A stretch of 64,000 bases of DNA from Yoonia vestfoldensis SKA53 (GCF_000152785.1 NZ_CH672414.1:1986639-2050638), one strand, 5' to 3'. Shown: positions 9,003-17,236, numbered from the stretch's first letter. Notes: generated by a model not told the origin, from the sequence alone. Numbers and translations are program-made.

Positions 9003-9644
9003 ATGAAAAGAATTCTTACCATCGCAGGGCTAAGCCTTGCCGCATCGCCTGCCTTTGCGCATCACCCGCTGGGTGGTTTGCCGATGGAAACCTTCACCCA
9101 CGGCCTGCTTTCGGGCGTTGGCCATCCGGTGCTGGGCTTTGATCATCTGTTCTTTGTCGCGGCCATGGGCATCGCTGCGACCTTTACGGCCAACCGTCTG
9201 CTCACACCCGCGGCCTATATCGGCGCGATGCTGGCCGGCTGCGTGCTGATGTATGCGGGCATCGCGATGCCACTGGCCGAAACGATGATCGTGCTGTCGC
9301 TTCTGGTCGTCGGTGGGATCGTTCTGTCGGGCAAAGGCTTGACCACGACGACCGCGTTGATGGTCTTTGCGGCCTTCGGCCTGTTCCACGGATCGGCCTT
9401 TGGCGGTTCGATTGCAGGACAAGAAGGCGGTGTCGGCGGCGGCGTGCTGGTCGGCTACCTGATCGGCCTGGGCGCGATCCAGTACTTGATCGCCATCGGT
9501 GCTGGCTGGGCCACACGCAAGCTGGGAGCCACGGACGCGAGTGCCGTAACCGCCCGTCTGGGCGGCGCGATGGTCGCAGGTGTCGGCGTATTCCTCGCGC
9601 TGGAAATCATCGAAGGTCCGATTGTCGCCGCCCTCGTCGGCTAA
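9003..9644 (+). CDS. HupE/UreJ family protein, putative cobalt (or nickel) transporter
   Basis: A 213-residue inner-membrane protein. A signal peptide ends near residue 20 (ASPAFA), and the mature protein begins with histidines (HHPLGG). The family motif FDHLFFV and about six hydrophobic helices follow, with a late His (LFHGSAFGG). HupE/UreJ proteins are secondary transporters for Ni or Co. Members placed behind a cobalamin riboswitch, as here, are predicted to bring in cobalt for B12 synthesis, so cobalt is the likely substrate by inference. A strong ribosome site (AAAGGGGACGAAA) precedes the ATG at 9003. A terminator-like hairpin lies between it and cobW. Confidence 0.88.
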   Translation: MKRILTIAGLSLAASPAFAHHPLGGLPMETFTHGLLSGVGHPVLGFDHLFFVAAMGIAATFTANRLLTPAAYIGAMLAGCVLMYAGIAMPLAETMIVLSLLVVGGIVLSGKGLTTTTALMVFAAFGLFHGSAFGGSIAGQEGGVGGGVLVGYLIGLGAIQYLIAIGAGWATRKLGATDASAVTARLGGAMVAGVGVFLALEIIEGPIVAALVG

Positions 9645-9665
9645 ACTTGCAACCTGCATCCCTGA

Positions 9666-9692
9666 GGGCGGCCCACCGCGGCCGCCCCTTTT
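9666..9692 (+). terminator. Intrinsic-terminator-like hairpin between hupE and cobW
   Basis: GGGCGGCC (9666-9673) pairs with GGCCGCCC (9680-9687) around a 6-nt loop and is followed by CTTTTC. The stem is strong and the U-tract short, so it probably reduces rather than abolishes read-through from the riboswitch transcript into cobW. Confidence 0.6.
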
Positions 9693-9719
9693 CACGTTTT
9701 CCGCCATCAAGGACACCCC

Positions 9720-10793
9720 ATGCCCGCCAAAATCCCCGCCACCATCGTCACCGGCTTTCTTGGCTCTGGCAAAACGACGCTGATCCGGCACATGCTTCAA
9801 AACGCGAACGGCAAACGGATCGCGCTGATCATCAACGAGTTCGGTGACCTTGGCGTCGATGGCGACATCCTCAAGGGCTGCGGCGAAGAGGTCTGTTCCA
9901 AGGACGATATCGTCGAATTGTCGAACGGCTGCATCTGCTGCACCGTCGCTGATGATTTCATCCCCACGATGGAGGCGCTTTTGGCGCGCAATCCAGCCCC
10001 CGACCATATCGTGATCGAGACATCCGGCCTCGCCCTGCCACAACCTTTGGTGCGCGCGTTCAACTGGCCGGGCATTTCGACCCGTGTTACTGTGGACGGC
10101 GTCGTCACTGTCGTCGATGGCCGCGCCGTGCAGGACGGCCAGTTCGCCCATAACATCGCCGCAGTCGATGCCCAGCGCGCCGCCGACGACAACCTTGACC
10201 ACGAAACACCGCTGTCGGAATTGTTCGAAGACCAGATTGCCTGCGCCGACATGATCGTCGTGAACAAGACCGACCTGCTGACCGCCGAAGAGGCCGACAG
10301 CCTTGCCGCGCAATTGCGCACCGACAGCCGCGACGGCGTGCAGGTTGTCAAAACCAGCATGGGCGCATTGCCCGTTGATGTGCTGTTGGGGCAAGGTATA
10401 GGGGCTGAGGGTGATCTGGAATCGCGCCATGAAATCCACCACCATCATCACCACCACGATGATGACGAGGATGATCACGAGGATGACGATCATCATCACG
10501 ATCACGGCCATGACGAATTTGAGTCATTCATCGTCACCCGTGACGAGGTGAGCGATGCCGCAGCCTTTGCCGCCCAAGTCAGCGCTGTGATCAAGTCCAA
10601 CAACATCCTGCGCCTGAAAGGCTTTGTCGCTGTCACCGGCAAACCGATGCGCATGACCTTGCAGGCGGTCGGCCCACGCGTTGACACCTATTTCGACCAG
10701 CCCTTTGGTGATGCCCCGCGCCAGACCCGGCTTGTCGTGATCGGCGAGGCCGGTCTGGACCAATCCGCGATCACCGCCGCCTTGCAAGCATGA
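9720..10793 (+). CDS. cobW: CobW family GTPase, cobalamin-pathway metallochaperone
   Basis: A 357-residue G3E-family GTPase. The P-loop GFLGSGKTT lies at 12-20. The metal-binding GCICC motif is in NGCICCTV near residue 75, and the nucleotide-specificity motif is NKTDL. The C-terminal CobW_C domain follows a very His/Asp-rich linker (HEIHHHHHHHDDDED and onward, around residues 238-262). CobW is thought to deliver cobalt to the CobNST chelatase in the aerobic route. Its position just before cobN supports that role rather than zinc homeostasis, which other COG0523 members serve. It overlaps the downstream acetyltransferase by 4 bp (ATGA). Confidence 0.93.
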   Translation: MPAKIPATIVTGFLGSGKTTLIRHMLQNANGKRIALIINEFGDLGVDGDILKGCGEEVCSKDDIVELSNGCICCTVADDFIPTMEALLARNPAPDHIVIETSGLALPQPLVRAFNWPGISTRVTVDGVVTVVDGRAVQDGQFAHNIAAVDAQRAADDNLDHETPLSELFEDQIACADMIVVNKTDLLTAEEADSLAAQLRTDSRDGVQVVKTSMGALPVDVLLGQGIGAEGDLESRHEIHHHHHHHDDDEDDHEDDDHHHDHGHDEFESFIVTRDEVSDAAAFAAQVSAVIKSNNILRLKGFVAVTGKPMRMTLQAVGPRVDTYFDQPFGDAPRQTRLVVIGEAGLDQSAITAALQA

Positions 10794-11239
10794 TCATCGT
10801 CGGCATCACCGATCCGCATGATGCGCAGGCAACGGCCCTGCTGCAGCAAAGCCACGCGCTGATGCAGGCGCTGTTCCCGCCAGAGGATAATTTCTACCTG
10901 TCCATTGACGATCTGGTGGCCAGCGACATCCATTTCTACACCGGCCGGATCGGCGATGTGATCCTTGGCACCGGCGCGCTGCGGGTCTGCGACGGCTATG
11001 GCGAGATCAAGTCGATGTTCGTGGATGAGGCCGCGCGCGGCAAAGGTGTGGCTGATGCAATCCTGCGCCAGATCGAGGATCAGGCGCGCAGCCTGTCATT
11101 GCCGTTGCTGAAACTGGAAACCGGCAACATCCTGCATGCAGCACACAAGCTTTACGCAAGGCATGGGTTCACGCCTTGCGGACCGTTCGGCGATTATCCA
11201 GAAACCGCCAGTTCGGTTTTCATGGAAAAGCGGCTGTGA
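10790..11239 (+). CDS. GNAT family N-acetyltransferase
   Basis: A 149-residue single-domain GNAT protein. Motif A, which binds acetyl-CoA, reads VDEAARGKGVADAILRQIE. The C-terminal strand YARHGFTPCGPFGDY is typical of small-molecule or N-terminal acetyltransferases of the PhnO/ArgA-like type. Its ATG overlaps the cobW stop (ATGA), so it is translated with the cobalamin genes. The substrate cannot be read from the sequence, and a role in cobalamin synthesis is not known for this family, so the link is positional only. Confidence 0.85.
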   Translation: MIIVGITDPHDAQATALLQQSHALMQALFPPEDNFYLSIDDLVASDIHFYTGRIGDVILGTGALRVCDGYGEIKSMFVDEAARGKGVADAILRQIEDQARSLSLPLLKLETGNILHAAHKLYARHGFTPCGPFGDYPETASSVFMEKRL

Positions 11240-11241
11240 TC

Positions 11242-11403
11242 TCAGCCTTTCTTTTCCTCGGCGGCCTTTTTCATCCGCGCCAGCAATTCGGCCTTGTCGG
11301 GACGCGCGCCAAACGGCTTTTTCTTCGATCCCGGCGCATTGTGTTCTTCGTGCTTGGGGCCTTTTTTAGCCATTTTCGGTGCTCCTGCAGCGTTGTAATC
11401 CAT
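11242..11403 (-). CDS. Small Lys-rich hypothetical protein (53 aa), antisense within the cobalamin gene run
   Basis: A minus-strand frame from the ATG at 11401-11403 to the TGA at 11242-11244 encodes 53 residues beginning MDYNAAGAPK and ending KKAAEEKKG. It is preceded by a good ribosome site (GAGGA, 8 bases before the ATG). The protein is basic and charged, and probably unfolded in its first half, with a C-terminal amphipathic helix (DKAELLARMKKAAEEKK). I know of no domain. Its stop lies 2 bp past the GNAT stop, and its start lies 47 bp before cobN, on the opposite strand. The strong ribosome site and lack of overlap with either neighbour support a real gene. Confidence 0.7.
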   Translation of the reverse strand: MDYNAAGAPKMAKKGPKHEEHNAPGSKKKPFGARPDKAELLARMKKAAEEKKG

Positions 11404-11450
11404 GGGTCTATCCTCGTGTTTGGCCGCCTCTTAGCACAAGGCAAAAGCTG

Positions 11451-14400
11451 ATGCACCTGCTCGCCGCCACCCCCGGTGCGATTTCGGACGGGACCGAACC
11501 TGTCGATCTGGGCCAGACGCCTGCCAATGTGGTCATCATCTCTGCCGCCGATACCGAACTGGCCGCCCTGGCCGAAGCACGGGCCGAAATGCCTGACCCG
11601 CCCACCTTGCGGCTGGCCAATATGCTGCATCTGGCACATCCGATGTCGGTCGATCTGCATCTGGACGATTGCGCCACCAAGTCGCGTCTGGTGATCGCAC
11701 GCATTCTTGGTGGTGCAGGCTATTGGAAATACGGCCTGACCCAGTACGCGGCGCGCCTGCACGACGCGGGCGTGCCCGTGGCCTTTCTGCCCGGCGACGA
11801 CAAACCCGACCCCGAATTGCGCGGGCTGTCCACCGTCAGCGGCACCGATTACGATGCACTTTGGTCCTATCTGGTCGAAGGTGGGCCACAAAACAACATC
11901 AACGCGCTGGCCTATGCAAAGGCGATGCTGGACGGCAGCGACAAACCCAGCGCCGCTGCCCCCTTGCTGCGCGCCGGCATCTACTGGCCCGGTGCGGGCA
12001 TCGCCGATCTGACAACGGCACAGGCGGCATGGACACCTGACGCGCCCATCGTGCCGATCATCTTTTACCGCGCCTTGGTGCAGGGCGGCGGGCTGAATCC
12101 GATCAACCGCCTGACCCGCAGCCTGTCGCGCGCCGGCCTGAACCCGCTGCCGATCTTCGTGGCCAGCCTGAAAGACCCCGTCAGCACCGCCACGCTCGAC
12201 CATATATTCACCGTCACCCCACCCGATGTGATCCTGAACTGCACCGCATTCGCCGTGGGCTCGCCCCATGACGGCGACGACAGCCCGCAAAACCCATTGC
12301 TTGCCAACAATGCGCCGATCTTTCAGGTGATCCTGTCAGGTGCCTCCGAGGCGTCATGGGCAGAGGGCCTGCACGGCCTGACCGCACGCGACATCGCCAT
12401 GAACGTGGCCCTGCCAGAAGTTGACGGGCGCATCCTGTCGCGCGCGATCAGCTTCAAGGGCGAGGCGTTCTTTGACGACGCTACCCAATGCCCGATCGCC
12501 ACCTATCAGGCGCGCGGCGACCGCGTCGATTTCGTCACGCAACTGACCGCGAATTGGGCGCGCATGCGGCACACACCCGCCAAGGCCAAAAAAGTCGCCC
12601 TGATCCTCGCCAATTACCCCAACAAGGACGGACGGCTTGCCAATGGCGTCGGCCTCGACACCCCCGCCGCGACGATCCACACGCTGAACCTGCTGACGCA
12701 GGCGGGCTACCAGACTGATCCACCCGCCGACAGCGCGACCCTGATGGCCCAAATCATGGCCGGCCCTACCAACTGGCTGACCGACCGGGCCGATAAACAG
12801 GGCGGCGTATTCCTGCCACTTGAAACCTACCGCCAGCATTTTGACGCTCTGCCATGGGACATCAAGGAGCAAATCACCACCCGCTGGGGCGCCGCAGAGG
12901 ACGACCCGTTCTTCGCTTTGTCCGAACTACTCCCGCCGGAGGCCCCAAGCCGCGCCAGCGGCGCAGGTTTTGCCCTCTCCATCCACCGCTTCGGCAATGC
13001 AGTCGTGGGCCTGCAACCCGCGCGCGGCTATAATATCGACCCGACAGACACCTATCATTCCCCCGATCTGGTCCCGCCGCATAATTACCTCGCCTTCTAT
13101 TTCTGGCTGCGGCACCACTGGGAGGCCGATGCGATCGTCCACATGGGAAAGCACGGCAATCTGGAATGGCTACCGGGCAAGGCCGTCGCCCTGTCGGAAA
13201 CCTGCTGGCCAGAGGCTGTTTTTGGCCCCACACCGCATATCTATCCTTTCATCGTCAATGATCCTGGCGAAGGCACACAGGCCAAAAGGCGCGCCTGTGC
13301 CGTCATCATCGACCACCTGACGCCGCCGCTCACACGTGCTGAAAGCTATGGGCCGATGCGCGATCTGGAAGCCTTGGTCGATGAATACTACGAGGCAGCC
13401 GGCGTCGATCCGCGCCGGGTGACCCACCTGCGGCGCGAAATCCTTTCGCTGTCCGAGGCAACAGGGCTATCGCGGGACGTGGGCTTTACAGGCGACAACA
13501 ACACCGACCTTGGCAAGCTCGATTCCTACCTATGCGAGTTGAAAGAGGCGCAGATCAGGGACGGACTGCATATTTTTGGGCAATCGCCCACGGGACAACA
13601 AGAAATCGACCTTGCCATCGCGCTCGCCCGCGTGCCGCGCGGAAATGGCAAGGGGCACAATGCCTCGCTCCTGCGGGCCTTGGCGGAGGACCTTGGCATC
13701 AGCATTGACCCACTTGATTGTGATATGGCAGCACCAGCGCCCGAAAAGCCGGACGCATTGGCCGATGGCACGACATGGCGGACCAATGGCGACACCGTGG
13801 AACGTCTCGAAAACCTGTCACAACGCCTTGTGCGGGACGGCGGGCGGGGCGTCGTGGGGTTTACCCCACGCGCGTCGCAGGCCGTTGTGCAAACCATCCG
13901 CGACGATATCCTGCCCACGATCCGCGCTTGCGGCCCGGCGGAAGGAACGGCCCTGCTCACCGCGCTTGCAGGGCATTTCGTTGCCCCCGGCCCGTCGGGT
14001 GCGCCAACACGCGGGCGGCTTGATGTGTTGCCCACGGGGCGCAATTTCTTCAGCGTGGACAGCCGGGCCGTGCCAACGCCCACCGCTTGGGCGCTTGGGT
14101 GGAAATCGGCCAATCTGCTGATCGAAAAACACCTGCAGGATCACGGTGACTGGCCGCGCAGCATGCTGATTACGGCATGGGGCACCGCCAATATGCGCAC
14201 AGGCGGCGATGATATCGCACAAGCCTTGGCCCTGATGGGCGTCAAGCCGACATGGGACAGCGCCAACCGGCGCGTCACTGGGTTCGACGTTCTACCACAA
14301 ACAGTGCTGGGCCGCCCGCGTGTCGATGTGACCCTGCGCATCTCCGGCTTTTTCCGCGACGCCTTTCCGCAGCTGATCGCGCTGGTCGACAGTGCCGCAC

Positions 14401-15164
14401 GCGCAGTACAGGCGCTGGATGAACCCGCAGACCTGAACCCTGCCGCTGCACGCTCCCAGGCGGGCGAAGACGCCACCCGCGTTTTCGGCTCAAAACCGGG
14501 CGCTTATGGCGCGGGGCTGCAGGCCCTGATCGACGAACGTATCTGGTCCGACAAATCCGATTTCGCCGCCGCCTATATCGCTTGGGGCAGTTATGCTTAT
14601 GGTGCCAAGGCCAGCGGCGCGCGGGCAGAAGCCGCGTTCAAGCAGCGCCTGTCCCAAGTCGAAGCCATCGTGCAGAACCAGGACAACCGCGAACATGACA
14701 TCCTCGACAGCGACGATTATTACCAGTTCGAAGGCGGGGCCGCCGCCGCCGTCAGCACTCTGCAGGGGCGCGAGCGCCCGATCTATCACAACGACCATTC
14801 GCGCCCCGAACGGCCGGTGATCCGCACCCTCGACGATGAAATCGGGCGTGTCGTGCGATCGCGCGTGGTCAATCCCAAATGGATCGACGGGGTGAAACGG
14901 CACGGCTACAAAGGCGCGTTCGAGATTGCAGCGACGGTCGATTACCTTTTCGCCTTCGCCGCCACGACAGGGGCCGTGCGCAACCACCATTTCGATCTGG
15001 TCGAAGCCGCGTTTCTGGCCGACGATGCCACCCGCGACTTTATCGCCGATGCCAACGCCCCCGCGCTGCGCGAAATAGCCCAGCGCCTGCAAGAAGCCAT
15101 CGACCGCAACCTGTGGCAACCTGCTTCGAATTCCGCGCGCGCGCGCATCGCGGGCCTGTTATGA
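11451..15164 (+). CDS. cobN: Aerobic cobaltochelatase subunit CobN
   Basis: A 1237-residue large subunit that, with CobS and CobT (not in this window), inserts Co(II) into hydrogenobyrinic acid a,c-diamide using ATP. Family signatures are present: QPARGYNIDPTDTYHSPDLVP, HMGKHGNLEWLPGK (metal/tetrapyrrole region), LRREILSLSEATGLSRDVG, and the C-terminal VEAAFLADDATRDF region. The start MHLLAATPGAISDG at 11451 is the expected N-terminus. Residues 491-505 look like an in-frame insertion derived from the dispersed repeat (see 12921-12964). The gene is followed 21 bp later by cobO. Confidence 0.97.
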   Translation: MHLLAATPGAISDGTEPVDLGQTPANVVIISAADTELAALAEARAEMPDPPTLRLANMLHLAHPMSVDLHLDDCATKSRLVIARILGGAGYWKYGLTQYAARLHDAGVPVAFLPGDDKPDPELRGLSTVSGTDYDALWSYLVEGGPQNNINALAYAKAMLDGSDKPSAAAPLLRAGIYWPGAGIADLTTAQAAWTPDAPIVPIIFYRALVQGGGLNPINRLTRSLSRAGLNPLPIFVASLKDPVSTATLDHIFTVTPPDVILNCTAFAVGSPHDGDDSPQNPLLANNAPIFQVILSGASEASWAEGLHGLTARDIAMNVALPEVDGRILSRAISFKGEAFFDDATQCPIATYQARGDRVDFVTQLTANWARMRHTPAKAKKVALILANYPNKDGRLANGVGLDTPAATIHTLNLLTQAGYQTDPPADSATLMAQIMAGPTNWLTDRADKQGGVFLPLETYRQHFDALPWDIKEQITTRWGAAEDDPFFALSELLPPEAPSRASGAGFALSIHRFGNAVVGLQPARGYNIDPTDTYHSPDLVPPHNYLAFYFWLRHHWEADAIVHMGKHGNLEWLPGKAVALSETCWPEAVFGPTPHIYPFIVNDPGEGTQAKRRACAVIIDHLTPPLTRAESYGPMRDLEALVDEYYEAAGVDPRRVTHLRREILSLSEATGLSRDVGFTGDNNTDLGKLDSYLCELKEAQIRDGLHIFGQSPTGQQEIDLAIALARVPRGNGKGHNASLLRALAEDLGISIDPLDCDMAAPAPEKPDALADGTTWRTNGDTVERLENLSQRLVRDGGRGVVGFTPRASQAVVQTIRDDILPTIRACGPAEGTALLTALAGHFVAPGPSGAPTRGRLDVLPTGRNFFSVDSRAVPTPTAWALGWKSANLLIEKHLQDHGDWPRSMLITAWGTANMRTGGDDIAQALALMGVKPTWDSANRRVTGFDVLPQTVLGRPRVDVTLRISGFFRDAFPQLIALVDSAARAVQALDEPADLNPAAARSQAGEDATRVFGSKPGAYGAGLQALIDERIWSDKSDFAAAYIAWGSYAYGAKASGARAEAAFKQRLSQVEAIVQNQDNREHDILDSDDYYQFEGGAAAAVSTLQGRERPIYHNDHSRPERPVIRTLDDEIGRVVRSRVVNPKWIDGVKRHGYKGAFEIAATVDYLFAFAATTGAVRNHHFDLVEAAFLADDATRDFIADANAPALREIAQRLQEAIDRNLWQPASNSARARIAGLL
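12921..12964 (+). repeat. Repeat-like element embedded in frame in cobN
   Basis: Within cobN codons 491-505 the DNA shows CTCCCGCCGGAGGCC followed by CGCGCCAGCGGCGC, matching the core end and palindrome of intergenic repeat copy 2 (CCCCGCCGGAGGCC, CGCGCCAGTGGCGC). It encodes SELLPPEAPSRASGA between the blocks DDPFFA and FALSIHRFGN, which from memory of the family are normally almost adjacent. Confidence 0.6.
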
Positions 15165-15185
15165 TCTGCGCAAAGGAGACTGCCA

Positions 15186-15794
15186 ATGACCGATGACCCC
15201 GACCGCCACGCGATGAAAATGGCCAAGAAAAAGGCTGCGCGTGACAAGATCATGGCGACAAAGACCGACCAGAAAGGTTTGATTATCGTCCATACCGGCA
15301 AGGGCAAGGGTAAATCATCCGCTGCCTTTGGCATGATTTTCCGCTGCATCGCGCATAATATGAAATGCGCCGTCGTGCAATTCATCAAGGGGGGTATGTC
15401 GACCGGCGAACGTGACCTGATCCTTGCCAAATTCAGTGACACCTGCGCGTTTCACACCATGGGCGAAGGTTTCACCTGGGAGACGCAGGACAAATCTCGC
15501 GATACCGAAATGGCGCAGGCGGCTTGGGCACAGGCAAAGGAATTGATCGTTGATGACACCAATTCCATGGTGCTATTGGACGAAATCAACATCGCGATCC
15601 GCTATGATTATGTCGCTATCGCGGATGTCGTGGCCTTTCTGCGCGATCACAAGCCGCCGATGACCCATGTCGTGCTGACGGGGCGCAACGCGCATGAGGA
15701 CCTGATCGAATTGGCAGATTTGGTGACCGAAATGGAGCTGGTCAAGCATCCGTTCCGGTCGGGGATCAAGGCGCAGATCGGGGTCGAGTTCTGA
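15186..15794 (+). CDS. cobO: Cob(I)yrinic acid a,c-diamide adenosyltransferase (CobO/CobA/BtuR)
   Basis: A 202-residue cytoplasmic enzyme that transfers the adenosyl group of ATP to Co(I)-corrinoid. The modified P-loop TGKGKGKSSAAFG at 37-49 is diagnostic. Further family blocks are the FIKGG, the GEGFTWETQD segment, LLDEINIAIRYDY and VLTGRNAHEDLIELADLVTEM. The length is typical. A ribosome site AAAGGAG lies a few bases before the ATG. It is the last cobalamin gene of the riboswitch-led run. Confidence 0.97.
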   Translation: MTDDPDRHAMKMAKKKAARDKIMATKTDQKGLIIVHTGKGKGKSSAAFGMIFRCIAHNMKCAVVQFIKGGMSTGERDLILAKFSDTCAFHTMGEGFTWETQDKSRDTEMAQAAWAQAKELIVDDTNSMVLLDEINIAIRYDYVAIADVVAFLRDHKPPMTHVVLTGRNAHEDLIELADLVTEMELVKHPFRSGIKAQIGVEF

Positions 15795-15828
15795 TCGTTA
15801 TCCATTTTTCATATTTTCGTTACATTGC

Positions 15829-15870
15829 TTGCGCTGAACCCATAGGTTGAGTTAATTTCACCCTATGGGT
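15829..15870 (+). promoter_or_regulatory. Candidate leaderless promoter and start-codon hairpin for the YrbL-like gene
   Basis: TTGCGC (15829-15834), a 17-bp spacer and TTAATT (15852-15857) would start transcription at about 15864-15865, exactly on the ATG at 15865. An inverted repeat ACCCATAGG (15838-15846) and CCTATGGGT (15862-15870) spans the spacer and the start codon. There is no Shine-Dalgarno sequence before the ATG. If transcription starts upstream the repeat can fold and hide the start codon; if leaderless, the DNA palindrome could be an operator. Confidence 0.4.
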
Positions 15871-16536
15871 GCAAGCGTTCTGCAATTATCGGATATGGTG
15901 GCAACGGGCGTCCAGCGCGCGGTCTATCTGCATCCGCTTGACCCGACCAAGCTGATCAAAGTGCTGCGGCCTGCGGGCTCCGTGCCGCGTCGGACCAATT
16001 TCAACGGAATCATGGACCGGCTCCTGCCCGGCACACGGCTGCGCCAGATCCACAAAGAATATACCGAGTATCTGCGCGTCATGCTGAACCATCCAGAGCC
16101 TGACTTTCACACGCCCATCGCGCATATGTTCGGCTTTAGCCAGACAAGCGAAGGGCTGGGCTGCATCACTGAACGGGTGATGGAGCCGGGCCGCCAAGTC
16201 GGCGAGACGCTGGGTGCCAAAGCGGCCGCTGGCACATTGACGCCAGCGCATATCGCCATGCTGAACGACACAGTCCAGCGCATCTATGCCAGTGATATCC
16301 GCGCCAGCGACATGAACCCCAACAACTTCGTCTTTGGTCAGAGGGACAATGGCACCGGCCCGGGACCAGAGGAATGTGTGCTGGTCGATGGTTTCGGCGA
16401 TATCCACGCGATCCCCGTCCGGTCGATGGCGCGCTGGTCCAACCGGATGGGGCTGGATGACAGCTGCAAACGGCTGGCGCGCAACGCAAAGCTGCACTGG
16501 GACGCCAAAGCGCGGGAATTCGCACTGCCCCGCTAG
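15865..16536 (+). CDS. YrbL family protein (PhoP-regulated, kinase-like fold)
   Basis: A 223-residue protein resembling the YrbL_PhoP_reg family. The N-terminus (VLQLSDMVATGVQRAVYLHP followed by DPTKLIKVLRP) corresponds to the kinase-like glycine loop and lysine strand of YrbL. The motif RASDMNPNNFVFG resembles the catalytic-loop block of kinase-like folds, and VLVDGFGD the metal-binding DFG-like step. The family's biochemical role is unknown. The start at 15865 fits alignment to YrbL, though it lacks a ribosome site. The gene follows cobO after 70 bp but seems to have its own promoter. Confidence 0.75.
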   Translation: MGASVLQLSDMVATGVQRAVYLHPLDPTKLIKVLRPAGSVPRRTNFNGIMDRLLPGTRLRQIHKEYTEYLRVMLNHPEPDFHTPIAHMFGFSQTSEGLGCITERVMEPGRQVGETLGAKAAAGTLTPAHIAMLNDTVQRIYASDIRASDMNPNNFVFGQRDNGTGPGPEECVLVDGFGDIHAIPVRSMARWSNRMGLDDSCKRLARNAKLHWDAKAREFALPR

Positions 16537-16601
16537 GCGGCTTGGCTGTTGGCCAGCAACAGCGTATGACGGACCATCGCGACAGTCCTGAAAGAAACGC
16601 C

Positions 16602-17030
16602 ATGACCGATGATACCGAAGATCTGCAAGACACCTATCCCGGCGCAGGCACGTTCCGATTTGGCGATACGCCCGAGCTGTGCCAATATCTGATCGGCCTT
16701 GTCAGGCAGCGCAAGAAAACCGCGACCTGCGGGGCGGCGGCGGACTTTGCGGATGACCCAGACTCCATGCCCGTCGTCGGCCGCTGCGACATTGCCGCCA
16801 ATTGGGATGGCACGCCCGCACTGGTGATCCGCACGACCAAAGTGCAGCAAATTCGCTTTTGCGACGTGACCGAGGAAATGGCACTGGCCGAGGGGGCGAA
16901 CGACAGCCTGTTGGGCTGGCGCAAGGATCACAAGGCCTATTTCAAACGCAACGGCGGTTTTGACCCCGAGATGATGCTGGTCTTTGAGCATTTCACGCTG
17001 GTCGAGGATCTGGCCGGGCGCGAGTTGTGA
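16602..17030 (+). CDS. ASCH domain protein
   Basis: A 142-residue protein of the ASCH (PUA-like) superfamily. Recognisable blocks are FGDTPELCQYLIGLVRQRKK, TATCGAAADF, the strand WDGTPALVIRTTKVQQIRF, and EGANDSLLGWRKDHKAYF with FDPEMMLVFEHFTLVE at the end. ASCH proteins are predicted RNA-binding or nucleoside-amidohydrolase-like (YqfB) proteins; this longer type has no assigned role. The ATG at 16602 has an AAAGAAA stretch upstream; an in-frame ATG at 16566 is an alternative. It is followed after 1 bp by a small membrane-protein gene, so the two are probably co-expressed. Confidence 0.82.
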   Translation: MTDDTEDLQDTYPGAGTFRFGDTPELCQYLIGLVRQRKKTATCGAAADFADDPDSMPVVGRCDIAANWDGTPALVIRTTKVQQIRFCDVTEEMALAEGANDSLLGWRKDHKAYFKRNGGFDPEMMLVFEHFTLVEDLAGREL

Positions 17031-17031
17031 C

Positions 17032-17214
17032 ATGCGCCTCTGGATCGCCTGCCTGCTGGTCATGATCATTGGCGCGCATATCGCAATGTGGACATCGGAC
17101 ATGCCGCGCGATCTGGCCCTGCGGCTGACGCTGATCAATGCGGCGGGCTGGGCGGTGATCCTGCTGCCCGCTTGGGCGGTCAGCAAATGGGCGGCGGCGC
17201 ACAAGCACCGGTAA
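17032..17214 (+). CDS. Small two-helix membrane protein (60 aa)
   Basis: Sixty residues starting MRLWIACLLVMIIGAH, with hydrophobic segments at about 3-18 and 36-50 and a basic tail (KWAAAHKHR), so a probable inner-membrane hairpin protein with both ends in the cytoplasm. The ATG sits 1 bp after the ASCH stop codon, implying coupled translation. Its own TAA lies inside a 26-bp palindrome. No known family is recognised. Confidence 0.6.
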   Translation: MRLWIACLLVMIIGAHIAMWTSDMPRDLALRLTLINAAGWAVILLPAWAVSKWAAAHKHR

Positions 17215-17236
17215 GGTGGGTCATGACCCACCCTAC
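17211..17236. repeat. 26-bp palindromic repeat, copy A, supplying a stop codon
   Basis: A near-perfect palindrome with arms GTAAGGTGGGTCA and TGACCCACCCTAC. It includes the TAA of the small membrane protein and may act as a terminator hairpin. A related 26-bp palindrome lies at 46233-46258, placed on a stop codon in the same way. Confidence 0.75.

Noticed and set aside
9030..10511. A 493-codon minus-strand frame opposite hupE and cobW, with a Val/Ile/Met-rich start
   Set aside because: The hydrophobic start is just the reverse complement of the CobW His/Asp codons; hupE and cobW are certain on the other strand.
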